Assembly (NCBI GenBank): GCA_905182335.1
Contig: CAJJBE010000004.1
Span: forward strand, 248,001-312,000
Reading direction: 5' to 3'
Length of the DNA: 64,000 nt
From: Flavobacteriales bacterium UBA4466
GTDB taxonomy: Bacteria > Bacteroidota > Bacteroidia > Flavobacteriales_D > Crocinitomicaceae
The first letter of the stretch is position 1, and every line of letters begins with the position of its first letter. The notes under the pieces were generated by a model, which was given only the letters and a program-made list of their open reading frames with translations, made no database searches and was not told where the DNA came from. Of this stretch, positions 1 through 9,163 are shown piece after piece. Position numbers and translations under genes: made by a program.

Positions 1-800
1 CGCTTGACGGGGCGATTAGGCATAGTTACCCCTAATTGTTTAGCTATTTCAGTCATTAAGACTTGGAATGATTGATTGCTACCAATACACAGATAACGTT
101 CCGCTGAAATATCTGAGTTCATTAGTTTGACCATTATCTCCGATACATCTCTTGCATCAACAACTGCATTTGATCCAGGGGGATAAAAGCTAACCTCACT
201 TTTCAGTGTTCTAAATATAGTGAGTGAACTTTCATTCCAATTCCCTGCTCCAAGAATTACACAAGGGTTTACTATAACAGCGTTTAAGCCCTCTTCAATT
301 CCACGCCAAACTTCTTTTTCAGCAGAATATTTTGAGATACTATATCCGCTAGTGGTTGGGCTATTTTTCCATTTAGAAGCCTCACTTATATGTTCACCAT
401 TATCGCCTCCAATAGCCGCAGTAGAGCTTACGTAGCATAATTTACAACGATCGAGGTTTAATGCTAAATTCACAATGTTAGCGGTTCCTTCACGATTGAT
501 TTTTATCAAGTTATAGAAATCATCATTATGAAAGGAAACTAATGCGGCACAGTGATAAATTTGATTTGCACCTTGCATAGCTTTACGTAATTCAATAAGG
601 TCTAAAATGTCCGATTTTATCCATTCAATCCTATTAAAATAGCTCTCAGCAATGTCGGGGATGTAATAGTTGAATAATGATCTGACAGCTTCTCTCTTTC
701 TTTCAGAGCGATAAATTGCACGAATTGAATCCTTAGATTGAGCTAATTCAATTAGCATGTGTGTACCTAGTAACCCTGTCCCTCCAGTAACAAATATCAT
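1..800 (-). CDS. NAD-dependent epimerase/dehydratase family protein (extended SDR), 3' end outside window
   Basis: The reading frame starts at ATG 800 and runs open off the left edge, so about 266 N-terminal residues are present and the C-terminus is missing. It begins MIFVTGGTGLLG, a classic extended-SDR glycine-rich NAD(P)-binding loop. It then shows a YSISK Tyr-Lys catalytic motif preceded by a VSSTAAIGG serine segment. This pattern fits the dihydroflavonol-4-reductase / 3-beta-HSD-like branch, which oxidises or reduces sugar or alcohol substrates. The substrate cannot be read from the sequence. The downstream gene on the same strand is about 100 bp away. The family call is firm; the exact function is unknown. 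Confidence 0.85.
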   Translation of the reverse strand, partial: MIFVTGGTGLLGTHMLIELAQSKDSIRAIYRSERKREAVRSLFNYYIPDIAESYFNRIEWIKSDILDLIELRKAMQGANQIYHCAALVSFHNDDFYNLIKINREGTANIVNLALNLDRCKLCYVSSTAAIGGDNGEHISEASKWKNSPTTSGYSISKYSAEKEVWRGIEEGLNAVIVNPCVILGAGNWNESSLTIFRTLKSEVSFYPPGSNAVVDARDVSEIMVKLMNSDISAERYLCIGSNQSFQVLMTEIAKQLGVTMPNRPVK

Positions 801-903
801 AGTGCTAAGTTACAGATTTGAATGAAATGAGGGACTTATATTGATAAGAATTCTCTAATATTAACAGCTGACTATTAACCTATTTTTTAATTACCGGTGT
901 GAT

Positions 904-1254
904 TTACATTATTAATTCTAACGCTGGGTCCCAATATATTTCTTTGAATCTTTGAACCTGATTTAACTCTATAATTAGCCCTTCACTTTCAAGTTTTTCT
1001 TGCATTAAGTCAGGTGTTTCAAAATGCATTTTACCAGTCAATAATCCATTTCGGTTAACCACACGATGTGCAGGTATATCCAGAATTGTATGCGATGAAT
1101 TCATAGCCCATCCAACCATTCTACTTGAGCGTGGGGCACCAAGATATTTAGCAATAGCACCGTAAGAAGTTACACGCCCCAGGGGAATAAGGCGCACAAC
1201 ATCATAAACATTAATAAAAAAGTCTTTGTTTTTTTGAGATATAGGAATAGTCAT
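904..1254 (-). CDS. atl: Alkyltransferase-like protein (ATL), MGMT-fold DNA lesion-binding protein without active-site Cys
   Basis: A 116-residue protein consisting only of the MGMT/Ada C-terminal DNA-binding domain. It carries the GRVTSYGAIAKYLG helix-turn-helix segment and the RSSRMVGWAM region holding the arginine finger. The alkyl-acceptor motif that is PCHRV in active methyltransferases reads IPAHRVVN, so the acceptor cysteine is alanine. This is the hallmark of ATL proteins. They bind O6-alkylguanine, flip and bend the DNA, and hand the lesion to nucleotide excision repair instead of removing the alkyl group. The start at ATG 1254 gives the usual ATL length. It probably has its own promoter, since it lies 49 bp after the start of no other gene and is followed by the subtilase on the same strand only downstream of its own 5' side. 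Confidence 0.88.
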   Translation of the reverse strand: MTIPISQKNKDFFINVYDVVRLIPLGRVTSYGAIAKYLGAPRSSRMVGWAMNSSHTILDIPAHRVVNRNGLLTGKMHFETPDLMQEKLESEGLIIELNQVQRFKEIYWDPALELIM

Positions 1255-1303
1255 TACTCAACAGTAGTTGATAGGGTTTCTAACTTTAATATTTGCTATC
1301 GTA

Positions 1304-4300
1304 TTATTTTAGGACAAACCTAAAGTTTCGTTCGGAGCCGCTTAGCTTAATCTTGAGATTATAGATGCCACATTCAGAATGTGAAATGTCGATCCATTTA
1401 TTTTGTTTAGAGAGCACCTTACTGTAAATCATCTTGCCATCTATACTATATATTTCCACTTGAGACTCTTCAAGTATTTTTGAAAAAGTAAAGTGACCGC
1501 TATTAGGGTTAGGATATAATACTAAAGAGCTTAGTTTATTTTGTTCAATTCCAAGGCAGTTGTCTACTGATATAGTGACTTGACTCGACCTAGAGCAGCC
1601 ATTATTGTCCGTATAGCTGTAAGTTATTGTATTTGAACCAATTGCAGCAATTGATGGATTGAAAGTAGATCCATTCATCCCTGTCCCTGAGAAGTTGCCT
1701 CCAGTAGGTGATCCAGTGAGGTCAAATGCAACGTCAGTATTACAAACCAATGAAATAGGGCTTGTAACTGAGACGTTAGGCAAGTCGTTTATCGTTATCG
1801 TTTGTGACTCAGTATCGGTCCCAATTCCATTTACGACGTTTAATTCAACAGTGTATGTCCCCGAGCTAGAATACTGATGAGAGGGATTTGCATTAGAGCT
1901 AAAATTCCCATCTCCAAAATTCCAATCCCAGCTATTTATTGTACCTGTTGAGTTATCTGTAAATTCGATGATGTCTCCCAAGCAAAAATTGTTTTCCACA
2001 TCAAAGGATGCGATTGGCTCACCATTATTAGTACCGGTTATATTTATGTTATCTATGAAAAGATTATTTCCTGCAATACCATTGTTTACGGATTCAAATT
2101 TAACAATGACACCACTAATACCAGAATAGGCATTAAGGTCAATCGTAAAACAGTCTGAACCTATTGATCCCATGCACCAGTCTGCTGCTGTTGGAACAAA
2201 TTCAGTTGTAGAGGTAACAGCAGTAGCAAATGTTCCTGAACCATCTTCAGCATAGCTTGCGAGATAGTCAAATGTTGCTCCGCAATCAGTCGATATGAGG
2301 ACAGATAATGAATCTCTTGATTCTTGGTTGTATCTTCTGAAGGCATGTTCGAAAGAAAGTTCGATATTACTATACGGTCCAAAATCCATTGCAGGAGTTT
2401 GAAGCCCATCTCGTTCATCTCCATCAGAATAATTAAAAAAATCTATTTTTGCAGCTTTATTACCAGGGTTTGTTCCAACAACTGAAGCAATCTCCCAAGT
2501 GATGTCATTATCATTATTGTTAATATACCAATTGTTACTATCAAAACTATTTGACTCAAAGGTTTCTGTAAATGGAAGCCCAACATATGAACTGTAAAGA
2601 TAGAAGTCAGAGGTTAAATTGTTATTTAAAGCATTCTGATCTTGGTTTCCATTTGGGTTTGATGCTGTAATATTAAATGTAGCTGCTCCTGTTGTGCTAT
2701 TATAAATAGGCAATGTCAAAATAACTGAAGAACCTTGAGAAATACTGCCATTATATGAAGTAGTTAAGTTGCTTCCACCAAAATTATAATTTAAATCTAC
2801 AGATGAAACTGTTTGAGAACCAGAATTAAAAAGTTCAATTTCTGCTTCAATAGCTCCATCACATATTACCCCAGAAGGATAAATTATTTGACTTACACCT
2901 ACATCGTATGAAAGATTAGATGTAACGCAGAAGTTGTTAATTTCTTGTGATCCATAATCAGAATCTCCAGCTTGGATAGAGGCTATTATATTCCCATTAG
3001 ATCCTGATATGCTATATGATCCATTAACATCACACGATGCATATTGACTTCCTGACATTCCGTCACCATATGCATCTGTTATAGTGAAATTATAGCAAGT
3101 CGCATCTAGGCAAACATCACTTTGATAAGTAGCGCCGCCTGTTATGTCTGGATATGGACCTCCAGATGCCAATATGGAGGTATTTCCGGGTTCCGTTATG
3201 TTCCATTGTACTTCAGACCCCCAACAATCTGTTGTCACTTCAACAGATATGAGCTGCCCATTAGGAATAATATTGAAAGAAGTACTTTGATTATTATTTG
3301 AATTATTTTGATCTATAACTCCATTAGGTGAACTACATGATATGCTAATATTGTGCAATCCTGGCAATAAGCTTGAAGTAGGAAGGGATATCAATTCGAA
3401 ACTACCTTGTGCAAGATTTCCATTCCAATTATACGTTTGCGTAGCTCCATTATCATATTGACATGAGATAATTGTAGAGATTAGTGTTTGGCTTCCTAGG
3501 TTTTTTAATTCAAATTGGGGGCTTACAACTGAAGAACATAATTGACCTTGTGGAGAGTTTATTTGATTTATTCCTGCATCATTAGTAAATGTAAATGCAT
3601 TCAGGCAAATAAGAGCTTGTTCGGCATTAATTCTTCCCGATCCAAGTTGTCCAATATAACTTCCGTTAGCTCCATCAATATTGTCTGCTGAGGATAATAA
3701 GCAGTTGATAATATCTTGTGGAGATGCTGAAGGAGCGTGAGAAATCATTAGGCCAACAAGTCCTGCAACCATCGGTGAAGCCATAGAAGTACCTTGTGTA
3801 AACTGATAAGAATCACTTTCATTACAACTAAGTATTTGTGATCCTGGTGCAGCTATATCTAGCCATGTTCCGTATTGTGAAAAGCTTGATTTTGCATCTC
3901 CACTAGTAGTAGAGGCTACGCTAATTACATTGTTATAAGCTGCAGGGTAAAATTGTTGGTTTGTTCCATCATTTCCCGCTGCAGCTACAAGAATAACACC
4001 ACTATTCCATGCGTAATCACAAACGTTTTGGCCATAAGTGGAGACACCTCCGCCTCCCCAAGACATGTTAATGGCATCGGCTCCATTATCAGCAGCCCAA
4101 ATGACCCCATCGTACCCTCCGGTTAATGCTCCGGTTGAACAATTACCTATTTTAACAGGCATAATACTAATATTGTATCCAATAGATGCCACTCCTTGGT
4201 TGTTATTTGTTTCAGCTCCAACAATTCCAGAAACGTGAGACCCATGGAAACCATCATTTCCTCCACATGGAGAGGGATCGTTATCGTTATCAACAACATC

Positions 4301-4843
4301 TCTACCAGCTACAACTTTATTGATTAAATCAGGATGATTAATTTGAATAGCATTGTCGGTAACAGCAACTATAATATTTGCGTCTCCTGTTGATATATCC
4401 CAGGCCTGAGGAGCGTTAATTTGATAAAGTCCCCACTGTCCATTGTTAAATGAAGATGAAAAATATGTATCGTTAGGTGTGAAAAATGATTCATGTAATT
4501 CTTTTTTTTCTACATAAACTACATCTATGTTTTCTTTGATGTACTGAATAAATACTTCTACCATAGCAATTGCTCCAAAATCAACTTCATATGTTCGGCT
4601 TAATCTTAAATCATTTATGTTTGGGTGAAGCTCTTTAATAGAATGAATTTGATATTGATATACCGCTGTAGGACTAAAAATAGAGTTGACTCTTAAAACA
4701 AGACCGTTTGTTGACTTATATTTTTTTACGTCACTTGGAATTTCAAAAATTACCTTACCGTCTTGGTACCATCTGTTTATTTTTTGGGCATAAAGATTGG
4801 GTAAACCAAGAACGAGAGCGAAAATAATTAATATGGTTTTCAT
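1304..4843 (-). CDS. Secreted S8 (subtilisin-like) serine protease with PKD domain and T9SS type A sorting domain
   Basis: A 1,179-residue pre-protein with a clear signal peptide (residues 1-19, ending LYA-Q). An N-terminal propeptide-like part (about 20-135) precedes the S8 domain. The catalytic triad is visible as D163 (VAVTDNAI), H200 (GFHGSHVSG) and S353 (GTSMASP), with oxyanion Asn291 (AAGNDG). Beyond it lie beta-rich modules, a jelly-roll/MAM-like segment, and a PKD domain at about 942-1020 (WDWNFGDG). The last 84 residues form a T9SS type A sorting domain (LYPNPNSGHF). The protein should be exported by Sec, moved across the outer membrane by T9SS and attached to the surface or released, where it degrades protein. 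All catalytic residues are intact. Confidence 0.93.
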   Translation of the reverse strand: MKTILIIFALVLGLPNLYAQKINRWYQDGKVIFEIPSDVKKYKSTNGLVLRVNSIFSPTAVYQYQIHSIKELHPNINDLRLSRTYEVDFGAIAMVEVFIQYIKENIDVVYVEKKELHESFFTPNDTYFSSSFNNGQWGLYQINAPQAWDISTGDANIIVAVTDNAIQINHPDLINKVVAGRDVVDNDNDPSPCGGNDGFHGSHVSGIVGAETNNNQGVASIGYNISIMPVKIGNCSTGALTGGYDGVIWAADNGADAINMSWGGGGVSTYGQNVCDYAWNSGVILVAAAGNDGTNQQFYPAAYNNVISVASTTSGDAKSSFSQYGTWLDIAAPGSQILSCNESDSYQFTQGTSMASPMVAGLVGLMISHAPSASPQDIINCLLSSADNIDGANGSYIGQLGSGRINAEQALICLNAFTFTNDAGINQINSPQGQLCSSVVSPQFELKNLGSQTLISTIISCQYDNGATQTYNWNGNLAQGSFELISLPTSSLLPGLHNISISCSSPNGVIDQNNSNNNQSTSFNIIPNGQLISVEVTTDCWGSEVQWNITEPGNTSILASGGPYPDITGGATYQSDVCLDATCYNFTITDAYGDGMSGSQYASCDVNGSYSISGSNGNIIASIQAGDSDYGSQEINNFCVTSNLSYDVGVSQIIYPSGVICDGAIEAEIELFNSGSQTVSSVDLNYNFGGSNLTTSYNGSISQGSSVILTLPIYNSTTGAATFNITASNPNGNQDQNALNNNLTSDFYLYSSYVGLPFTETFESNSFDSNNWYINNNDNDITWEIASVVGTNPGNKAAKIDFFNYSDGDERDGLQTPAMDFGPYSNIELSFEHAFRRYNQESRDSLSVLISTDCGATFDYLASYAEDGSGTFATAVTSTTEFVPTAADWCMGSIGSDCFTIDLNAYSGISGVIVKFESVNNGIAGNNLFIDNINITGTNNGEPIASFDVENNFCLGDIIEFTDNSTGTINSWDWNFGDGNFSSNANPSHQYSSSGTYTVELNVVNGIGTDTESQTITINDLPNVSVTSPISLVCNTDVAFDLTGSPTGGNFSGTGMNGSTFNPSIAAIGSNTITYSYTDNNGCSRSSQVTISVDNCLGIEQNKLSSLVLYPNPNSGHFTFSKILEESQVEIYSIDGKMIYSKVLSKQNKWIDISHSECGIYNLKIKLSGSERNFRFVLK

Positions 4844-5073
4844 GTAGCTTGTGTTTAAATTCCTCTAATTTAAAGAATTTATTACATAAATTTAATAAAT
4901 TGTTTAATCATTTCAAATTAAGGTTAAACATTGCCTCATGAGCTGAATACAAGATTGAAGATTCCCCTCGACAATTATGTCACAAATTTGGGTAGAATAA
5001 TTAGTACTCCCGCAGTCATAAAATCCTTCGAACCCCATTTAAAATAAAGGAAATTAACCCAGATTTCTGCTGG

Positions 5074-6918
5074 CTACTCCACTGTTACCGACTTGGCTAA
5101 GTTTCTAGGTTGATCCACATTACAGTTTCTCATAACGGCAATATGATAAGACAATAATTGAAAAGGAATTGTTGCTAGCAGTGGAACCAAATGCTCGTCT
5201 GTATCGGGAATTTCAATTGTATTATCAGCGATGCTATGCACTTGCTCATCACCCTCAGTTACAACGGCAATTAATTTTCCTTTACGCGCTTTTACTTCTT
5301 GAATATTACTAACTACTTTTTCGTAGGACGGTCCACTTGTGGCAATAACAAAAACAGGCATTTCCTCATCGATTAATGCGATAGGCCCGTGTTTCATTTC
5401 GGCAGCAGGATAGCCTTCAGCATGGATATATGAAATTTCCTTCAGCTTTAATGCACCTTCTAGGGCAACTGGAAAAGAGCTTCCTCTCCCTAGGTATAAT
5501 GCATTTGATGCATTTTTATATTGCTTTGCAATTAATTTTATTCCTTCGTTTTTATCTAAAATTTGTTGAACTTTTTGAGGAATAGCTTCAAGTTCAGAGA
5601 GCATTGTTCGAAATTTTGTTTCGCTGATGGTTCCTTTAAGCTTGGCAAGATAAAGTGCCATCAAAGTCAGAACAGTTACTTGAGCGGTAAAAGCCTTAGT
5701 TGAAGCTACACCTATTTCTGGCCCAGCGTGCGTATATGAGCCAGCATCGGTTATCCTTGAAATAGAAGATCCAACAACATTACATATTCCTAAAATTGTC
5801 GCCCCTTTTGATTTCGCCAACTCTAATGCTGCTAAAGTATCTGCAGTTTCACCACTCTGAGAGATCGCAATAACGATGTCATTTTCATTAATGATAGGGT
5901 TTCTATACCTGAACTCACTAGCATATTCAACTTCTACATTGATTCTAGCTAGATCTTCGAATAAATATTCTCCAACTAGCCCTGCATGCCATGATGTTCC
6001 ACAAGCAATCATAATAATACGATTTGCTTTAATCATTTTCTGCTCATAGTCTTTAATTCCTCCTAAAGAAACCCATCCCTTTTCAGCATTTAGCCGTCCT
6101 CTAAAACAGTCTTTTATTGATCGAGGCTGCTCATGAATTTCCTTAAGCATAAAGTGCTCGTATCCTTCTTTTTCAATTGCTTCCAAACGAAGTTCAAGCT
6201 CTTCAATATAAGGCTCTTTTTGATCCTCATCTATATTGAAGAGTTTCATTCCTTTTTCCTTATTTAAAACAGCAATTTCATCATCATTAAGGTATACGAC
6301 CTGTTTAGTATATTCTACAATAGGAGTTGCGTCAGATGCAACATAAAAATCATTTTCCTTACCTATTCCAACCACAAGAGGGCTGCTTTTTCTGGCAACG
6401 ACAATTTTATTTGGTTCGTCTTTGCACATGACAACAATTGCATATGCTCCAACTACTTGCTGTAATGCGAGACGTGTTGCCTTTCCTAATTTTACTCCCG
6501 TATTTGTTTTAATATCATAAATCAAATAACAAAGAACCTCTGTATCTGTATCGCTTTTAAAGACATAACCTTTACTTTCAAGCTGCTGGCGAATAGAATT
6601 GTAATTCTCAATGATTCCATTGTGGACAAGTGTGATGTTGCCATTTTCAGAAGCATGAGGATGTGCATTCACATCGTTTGGAGGTCCATGAGTAGCCCAA
6701 CGTGTATGGCCAATTCCAACATGACCAGAACAATCTTTATCTTTTGTAAAATCTTCCAGGTTGGCAACCTTCCCTTGTTTCTTATAGGTATTTAATTCAC
6801 CATTGTTTAATAATGCTATCCCAGCACTATCATAACCTCTATACTCTAGTCTTTTTAGGCCTTTAACAATAATTGGATAGGCTTCTTTCTTTCCTATATA
6901 AGCAACGATTCCACACAT
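5074..6918 (-). CDS. glmS: Glutamine--fructose-6-phosphate aminotransferase (isomerizing)
   Basis: A 614-residue protein of normal length for GlmS. It starts MCGIVAYIG, so Cys2 becomes the N-terminal nucleophile of the class II glutaminase domain (about 1-240). Two SIS sugar-isomerase domains follow (about 290-430 and 460-600), with the CGTSWHAG and SQSGETADT motifs. The C-terminus ends DQPRNLAKSVTVE, the typical GlmS tail. The cytoplasmic enzyme makes glucosamine-6-phosphate from fructose-6-phosphate and glutamine, the first step toward UDP-GlcNAc for peptidoglycan and lipid A. It starts 5 bp after the DUF4270 gene ends, so it is probably in one transcript with the upstream DUF4270 and glycogen-synthase-like genes. 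Confidence 0.97.
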   Translation of the reverse strand: MCGIVAYIGKKEAYPIIVKGLKRLEYRGYDSAGIALLNNGELNTYKKQGKVANLEDFTKDKDCSGHVGIGHTRWATHGPPNDVNAHPHASENGNITLVHNGIIENYNSIRQQLESKGYVFKSDTDTEVLCYLIYDIKTNTGVKLGKATRLALQQVVGAYAIVVMCKDEPNKIVVARKSSPLVVGIGKENDFYVASDATPIVEYTKQVVYLNDDEIAVLNKEKGMKLFNIDEDQKEPYIEELELRLEAIEKEGYEHFMLKEIHEQPRSIKDCFRGRLNAEKGWVSLGGIKDYEQKMIKANRIIMIACGTSWHAGLVGEYLFEDLARINVEVEYASEFRYRNPIINENDIVIAISQSGETADTLAALELAKSKGATILGICNVVGSSISRITDAGSYTHAGPEIGVASTKAFTAQVTVLTLMALYLAKLKGTISETKFRTMLSELEAIPQKVQQILDKNEGIKLIAKQYKNASNALYLGRGSSFPVALEGALKLKEISYIHAEGYPAAEMKHGPIALIDEEMPVFVIATSGPSYEKVVSNIQEVKARKGKLIAVVTEGDEQVHSIADNTIEIPDTDEHLVPLLATIPFQLLSYHIAVMRNCNVDQPRNLAKSVTVE

Positions 6919-6923
6919 TTATC

Positions 6924-8243
6924 TTAAAATTCAGTATATAATATTTTCAATATTGGCTTCTCTTTATTAATGGTGTTAGGGCCATTAAAAATGATTCGCT
7001 CAGCTGATGTGTTATAAAGAATTGGAGATAAGACCACCCCATTATTTTCTGTTGAATTACTTACTAAACCTTGGATATAACTTCTTAAATCAATTTCATA
7101 AGACCTTGCCGAGGGGTTGTATGATGCTGTTCCTATTCCAAAAAGTTGTGAGTCACCTTCAGCTTCAGTAATTGCAACCGAAATATCTGAAGAAGGAGCA
7201 TATTTTGCCCCTGTTTGATATTGAACGGGTAAAATTAAAGTAGCTGTATGAACAATTGCATTTTCAGGAATACTATTTAAACCTGGGATTCTAATTACGG
7301 CTCTTGCCCCAAATGATTGGGCGTAGTATTCTACTTGTCCTGAGACTGTATCATTGATAACAGAAGAAACATTAGACATACTATTGTCTATCTCAACATG
7401 ATTGAAGTCAGCACAACTTGAATTTATTAAAAAGTCGTATGTTTCTTGACTTCCGTTTAGTGTGTAGTAAATGGTTAGTTTAGAAGCGGGATCTGATAAG
7501 TTAAAGTAAAATGCGCCACCTTTACCATTATTTTGCGCGAAATTATTTGTTTTAATATGGAGCCCTTTGAAATAAGCTAGAAATGCATCGTTGTCATCAA
7601 ATGATCCGGTTGCAGCATCTGATTCTGCAATAAATTCCGCTGCCTTTGAAGTACTTAAGTGAATTCTTAACTGAGAGTCAATCGTGTCAGAATTAACCAC
7701 TGTAATATTGGTCGGATCCATATCAATTACTTCCATACCGGGCATAACTAGATCACTGCCTGTATGTATCTTTTCATCTGAAGAGTAATAGGTAGAGTCG
7801 ATATTGAGATCCTCATTGATTTCAAAAACTTCAAATGTTTGGTTTCCCATTTCACCATAAAATGCTGTGGCTCCAACATATTCTAGTGCAAGAACAAAGG
7901 AATCAACAACGATTGCATTGATGTCTCCAAGTTCGGGAGACAAGCCACTTAAGCGAAATTGTGTATATATTTCTGAGTTGTACATTCCGAATTTCGGGTC
8001 ATTGTAGGAGCCTAATATCCCAAAAGGAGGATTGTCAGAGATAATCGAGTCGTTTAAGTAGGAAAGAGATGTGATAGAAAATGTATCAGTAGTAGCAGAG
8101 CTCAAAAGTTCATTTTGATCGATGTTATTTTGACCAAGCGTATTTTCTTTTTTCTTACAAGCGACTCCCAGTAAAAGGAAAAATAAAAAAGTAGCAGAAA
8201 GAGATAGCCTTTTCCGCCAAACTAACGGTTGAATATGATTCAT
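6924..8243 (-). CDS. DUF4270 family lipoprotein
   Basis: About 439 residues from the ATG at 8243. A longer frame from 8267 exists, but it would overlap the preceding gene; 8243 lies one base after that gene's stop and gives a better signal sequence. The N-terminus has basic residues, a hydrophobic run and a lipobox ending LGVACKKK, so it is a predicted lipoprotein. The rest matches the Bacteroidota DUF4270 family, whose function is unknown; the beta-rich, DUF4270-typical patterns include SSLGSYNDPKFG-like and ILYTEF-type segments. It lies between the glycogen-synthase-like gene and glmS. This order, next to panC, is one I recall from other Bacteroidota. No enzymatic motif is visible. Confidence 0.82.
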   Translation of the reverse strand: MNHIQPLVWRKRLSLSATFLFFLLLGVACKKKENTLGQNNIDQNELLSSATTDTFSITSLSYLNDSIISDNPPFGILGSYNDPKFGMYNSEIYTQFRLSGLSPELGDINAIVVDSFVLALEYVGATAFYGEMGNQTFEVFEINEDLNIDSTYYSSDEKIHTGSDLVMPGMEVIDMDPTNITVVNSDTIDSQLRIHLSTSKAAEFIAESDAATGSFDDNDAFLAYFKGLHIKTNNFAQNNGKGGAFYFNLSDPASKLTIYYTLNGSQETYDFLINSSCADFNHVEIDNSMSNVSSVINDTVSGQVEYYAQSFGARAVIRIPGLNSIPENAIVHTATLILPVQYQTGAKYAPSSDISVAITEAEGDSQLFGIGTASYNPSARSYEIDLRSYIQGLVSNSTENNGVVLSPILYNTSAERIIFNGPNTINKEKPILKILYTEF

Positions 8244-8244
8244 G

Positions 8245-9066
8245 TTATATGAGAACTTCTGTGTCAATTATTTTATCCAAAAACTCCGAAACTTCTTTTA
8301 CTTGATGCTCTTCAGCAGCATAGTCTAGTTTTTCGCATTCAGCTGAGTCAAATATGGCTCTTAATTCTGGAGTTAAATTTTCACTTCCAACGCTTAAACC
8401 GTCAACGTATTTTGCTGCAGCTTTAGTAATGTTTTCAAAACTTGGGTCACTAAATTCTTTAATTACATCCTCGTCGAATCCGTCAAATTTAAGTTTTTCA
8501 GATATTCGTTCATCCCAATTGTTGTTAAACCCTTCATTGTAGATGTTGTATACAATCTTCGTGTTTGCGAAATGTGGATCGTCTTTATATATTTTTTTGA
8601 TATAAAGAGGCATTAATGAAGTCATCCATCCATTACAGTGAATCACATCTGGTTGCCATCCTAACTTCTTAACTGTTTCAAGAACTCCACGACAAAAGAA
8701 CATAGAGCGTTCGTCGTTATCTTTGAATTCAACATCTTTATCGTCTAGTAGAGTGCTTTTTCTTTTAAAGTACTCATCATTGTCTATGAAATAAACTTGC
8801 ATACGAGCAGCGGAAATTGAAGCTACCTTAATAATTAAAGGGTGATCATTGTCGTCAATGATTAAATTCATTCCTGATAAACGAATAACCTCATGCAGCT
8901 GATGTCTTCTTTCATTTATTACTCCGAATCGAGGCATAAATGCACGAATCTCTTTTCCTCCTTCCTGAACTCCTTGAGCCAAGCTTCTAGATGTCAAAGA
9001 AATTTCTGACTTTGGCAAAAATGGCGACATCTCTTGTGATATGAAAAGTACTTTCTTTTTCTCCAT
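8245..9066 (-). CDS. Glycogen/starch synthase-like protein, GT5 N-terminal domain only
   Basis: About 273 residues from ATG 9066; an in-frame upstream ATG at 9096 adds ten residues but is less typical. The start MEKKKVLFISQEMSPF resembles the GT5 glycogen synthase N-terminus (KxGGL-like region altered to PKSE). The DVIHCNGWMTSLMPLYI segment matches the family's DVVHAHDW region. The C-terminal Rossmann domain that binds ADP-glucose in full-length synthases (about 470 residues) is absent. In Bacteroidota this short form usually sits divergent from panC, as here, so it is probably a stable subfamily and not a broken gene. Whether it has glycosyltransferase activity is unclear. Confidence 0.8.
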   Translation of the reverse strand: MEKKKVLFISQEMSPFLPKSEISLTSRSLAQGVQEGGKEIRAFMPRFGVINERRHQLHEVIRLSGMNLIIDDNDHPLIIKVASISAARMQVYFIDNDEYFKRKSTLLDDKDVEFKDNDERSMFFCRGVLETVKKLGWQPDVIHCNGWMTSLMPLYIKKIYKDDPHFANTKIVYNIYNEGFNNNWDERISEKLKFDGFDEDVIKEFSDPSFENITKAAAKYVDGLSVGSENLTPELRAIFDSAECEKLDYAAEEHQVKEVSEFLDKIIDTEVLI

Positions 9067-9134
9067 GAAAATTTTATTGATAAAAAACGTATACAAAAAT
9101 ATACAAAAAAAAGTGAAACTTCAACAAAAACGGA

Positions 9135-9142
9135 TAGATTTG
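9135..9142 (+). promoter_or_regulatory. Candidate Bacteroidota -7 box of the panC promoter
   Basis: TAGATTTG fits the Bacteroidota -7 consensus TAnnTTTG and lies 21 bases before the panC ATG, in the divergent gap with the glycogen-synthase-like gene. The -33 TTG element is not obvious at the expected distance, so the call is weak. Confidence 0.35.
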
Positions 9143-9163
9143 TGTCTCTCAATGCGTTATTAA

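Noticed and set aside
4913..5038. 41-codon open frame with ATG on the minus strand between the subtilase gene and glmS.
   Set aside because: No recognisable motif or ribosome site, Cys-rich odd composition, and a length expected by chance in AT-rich DNA.
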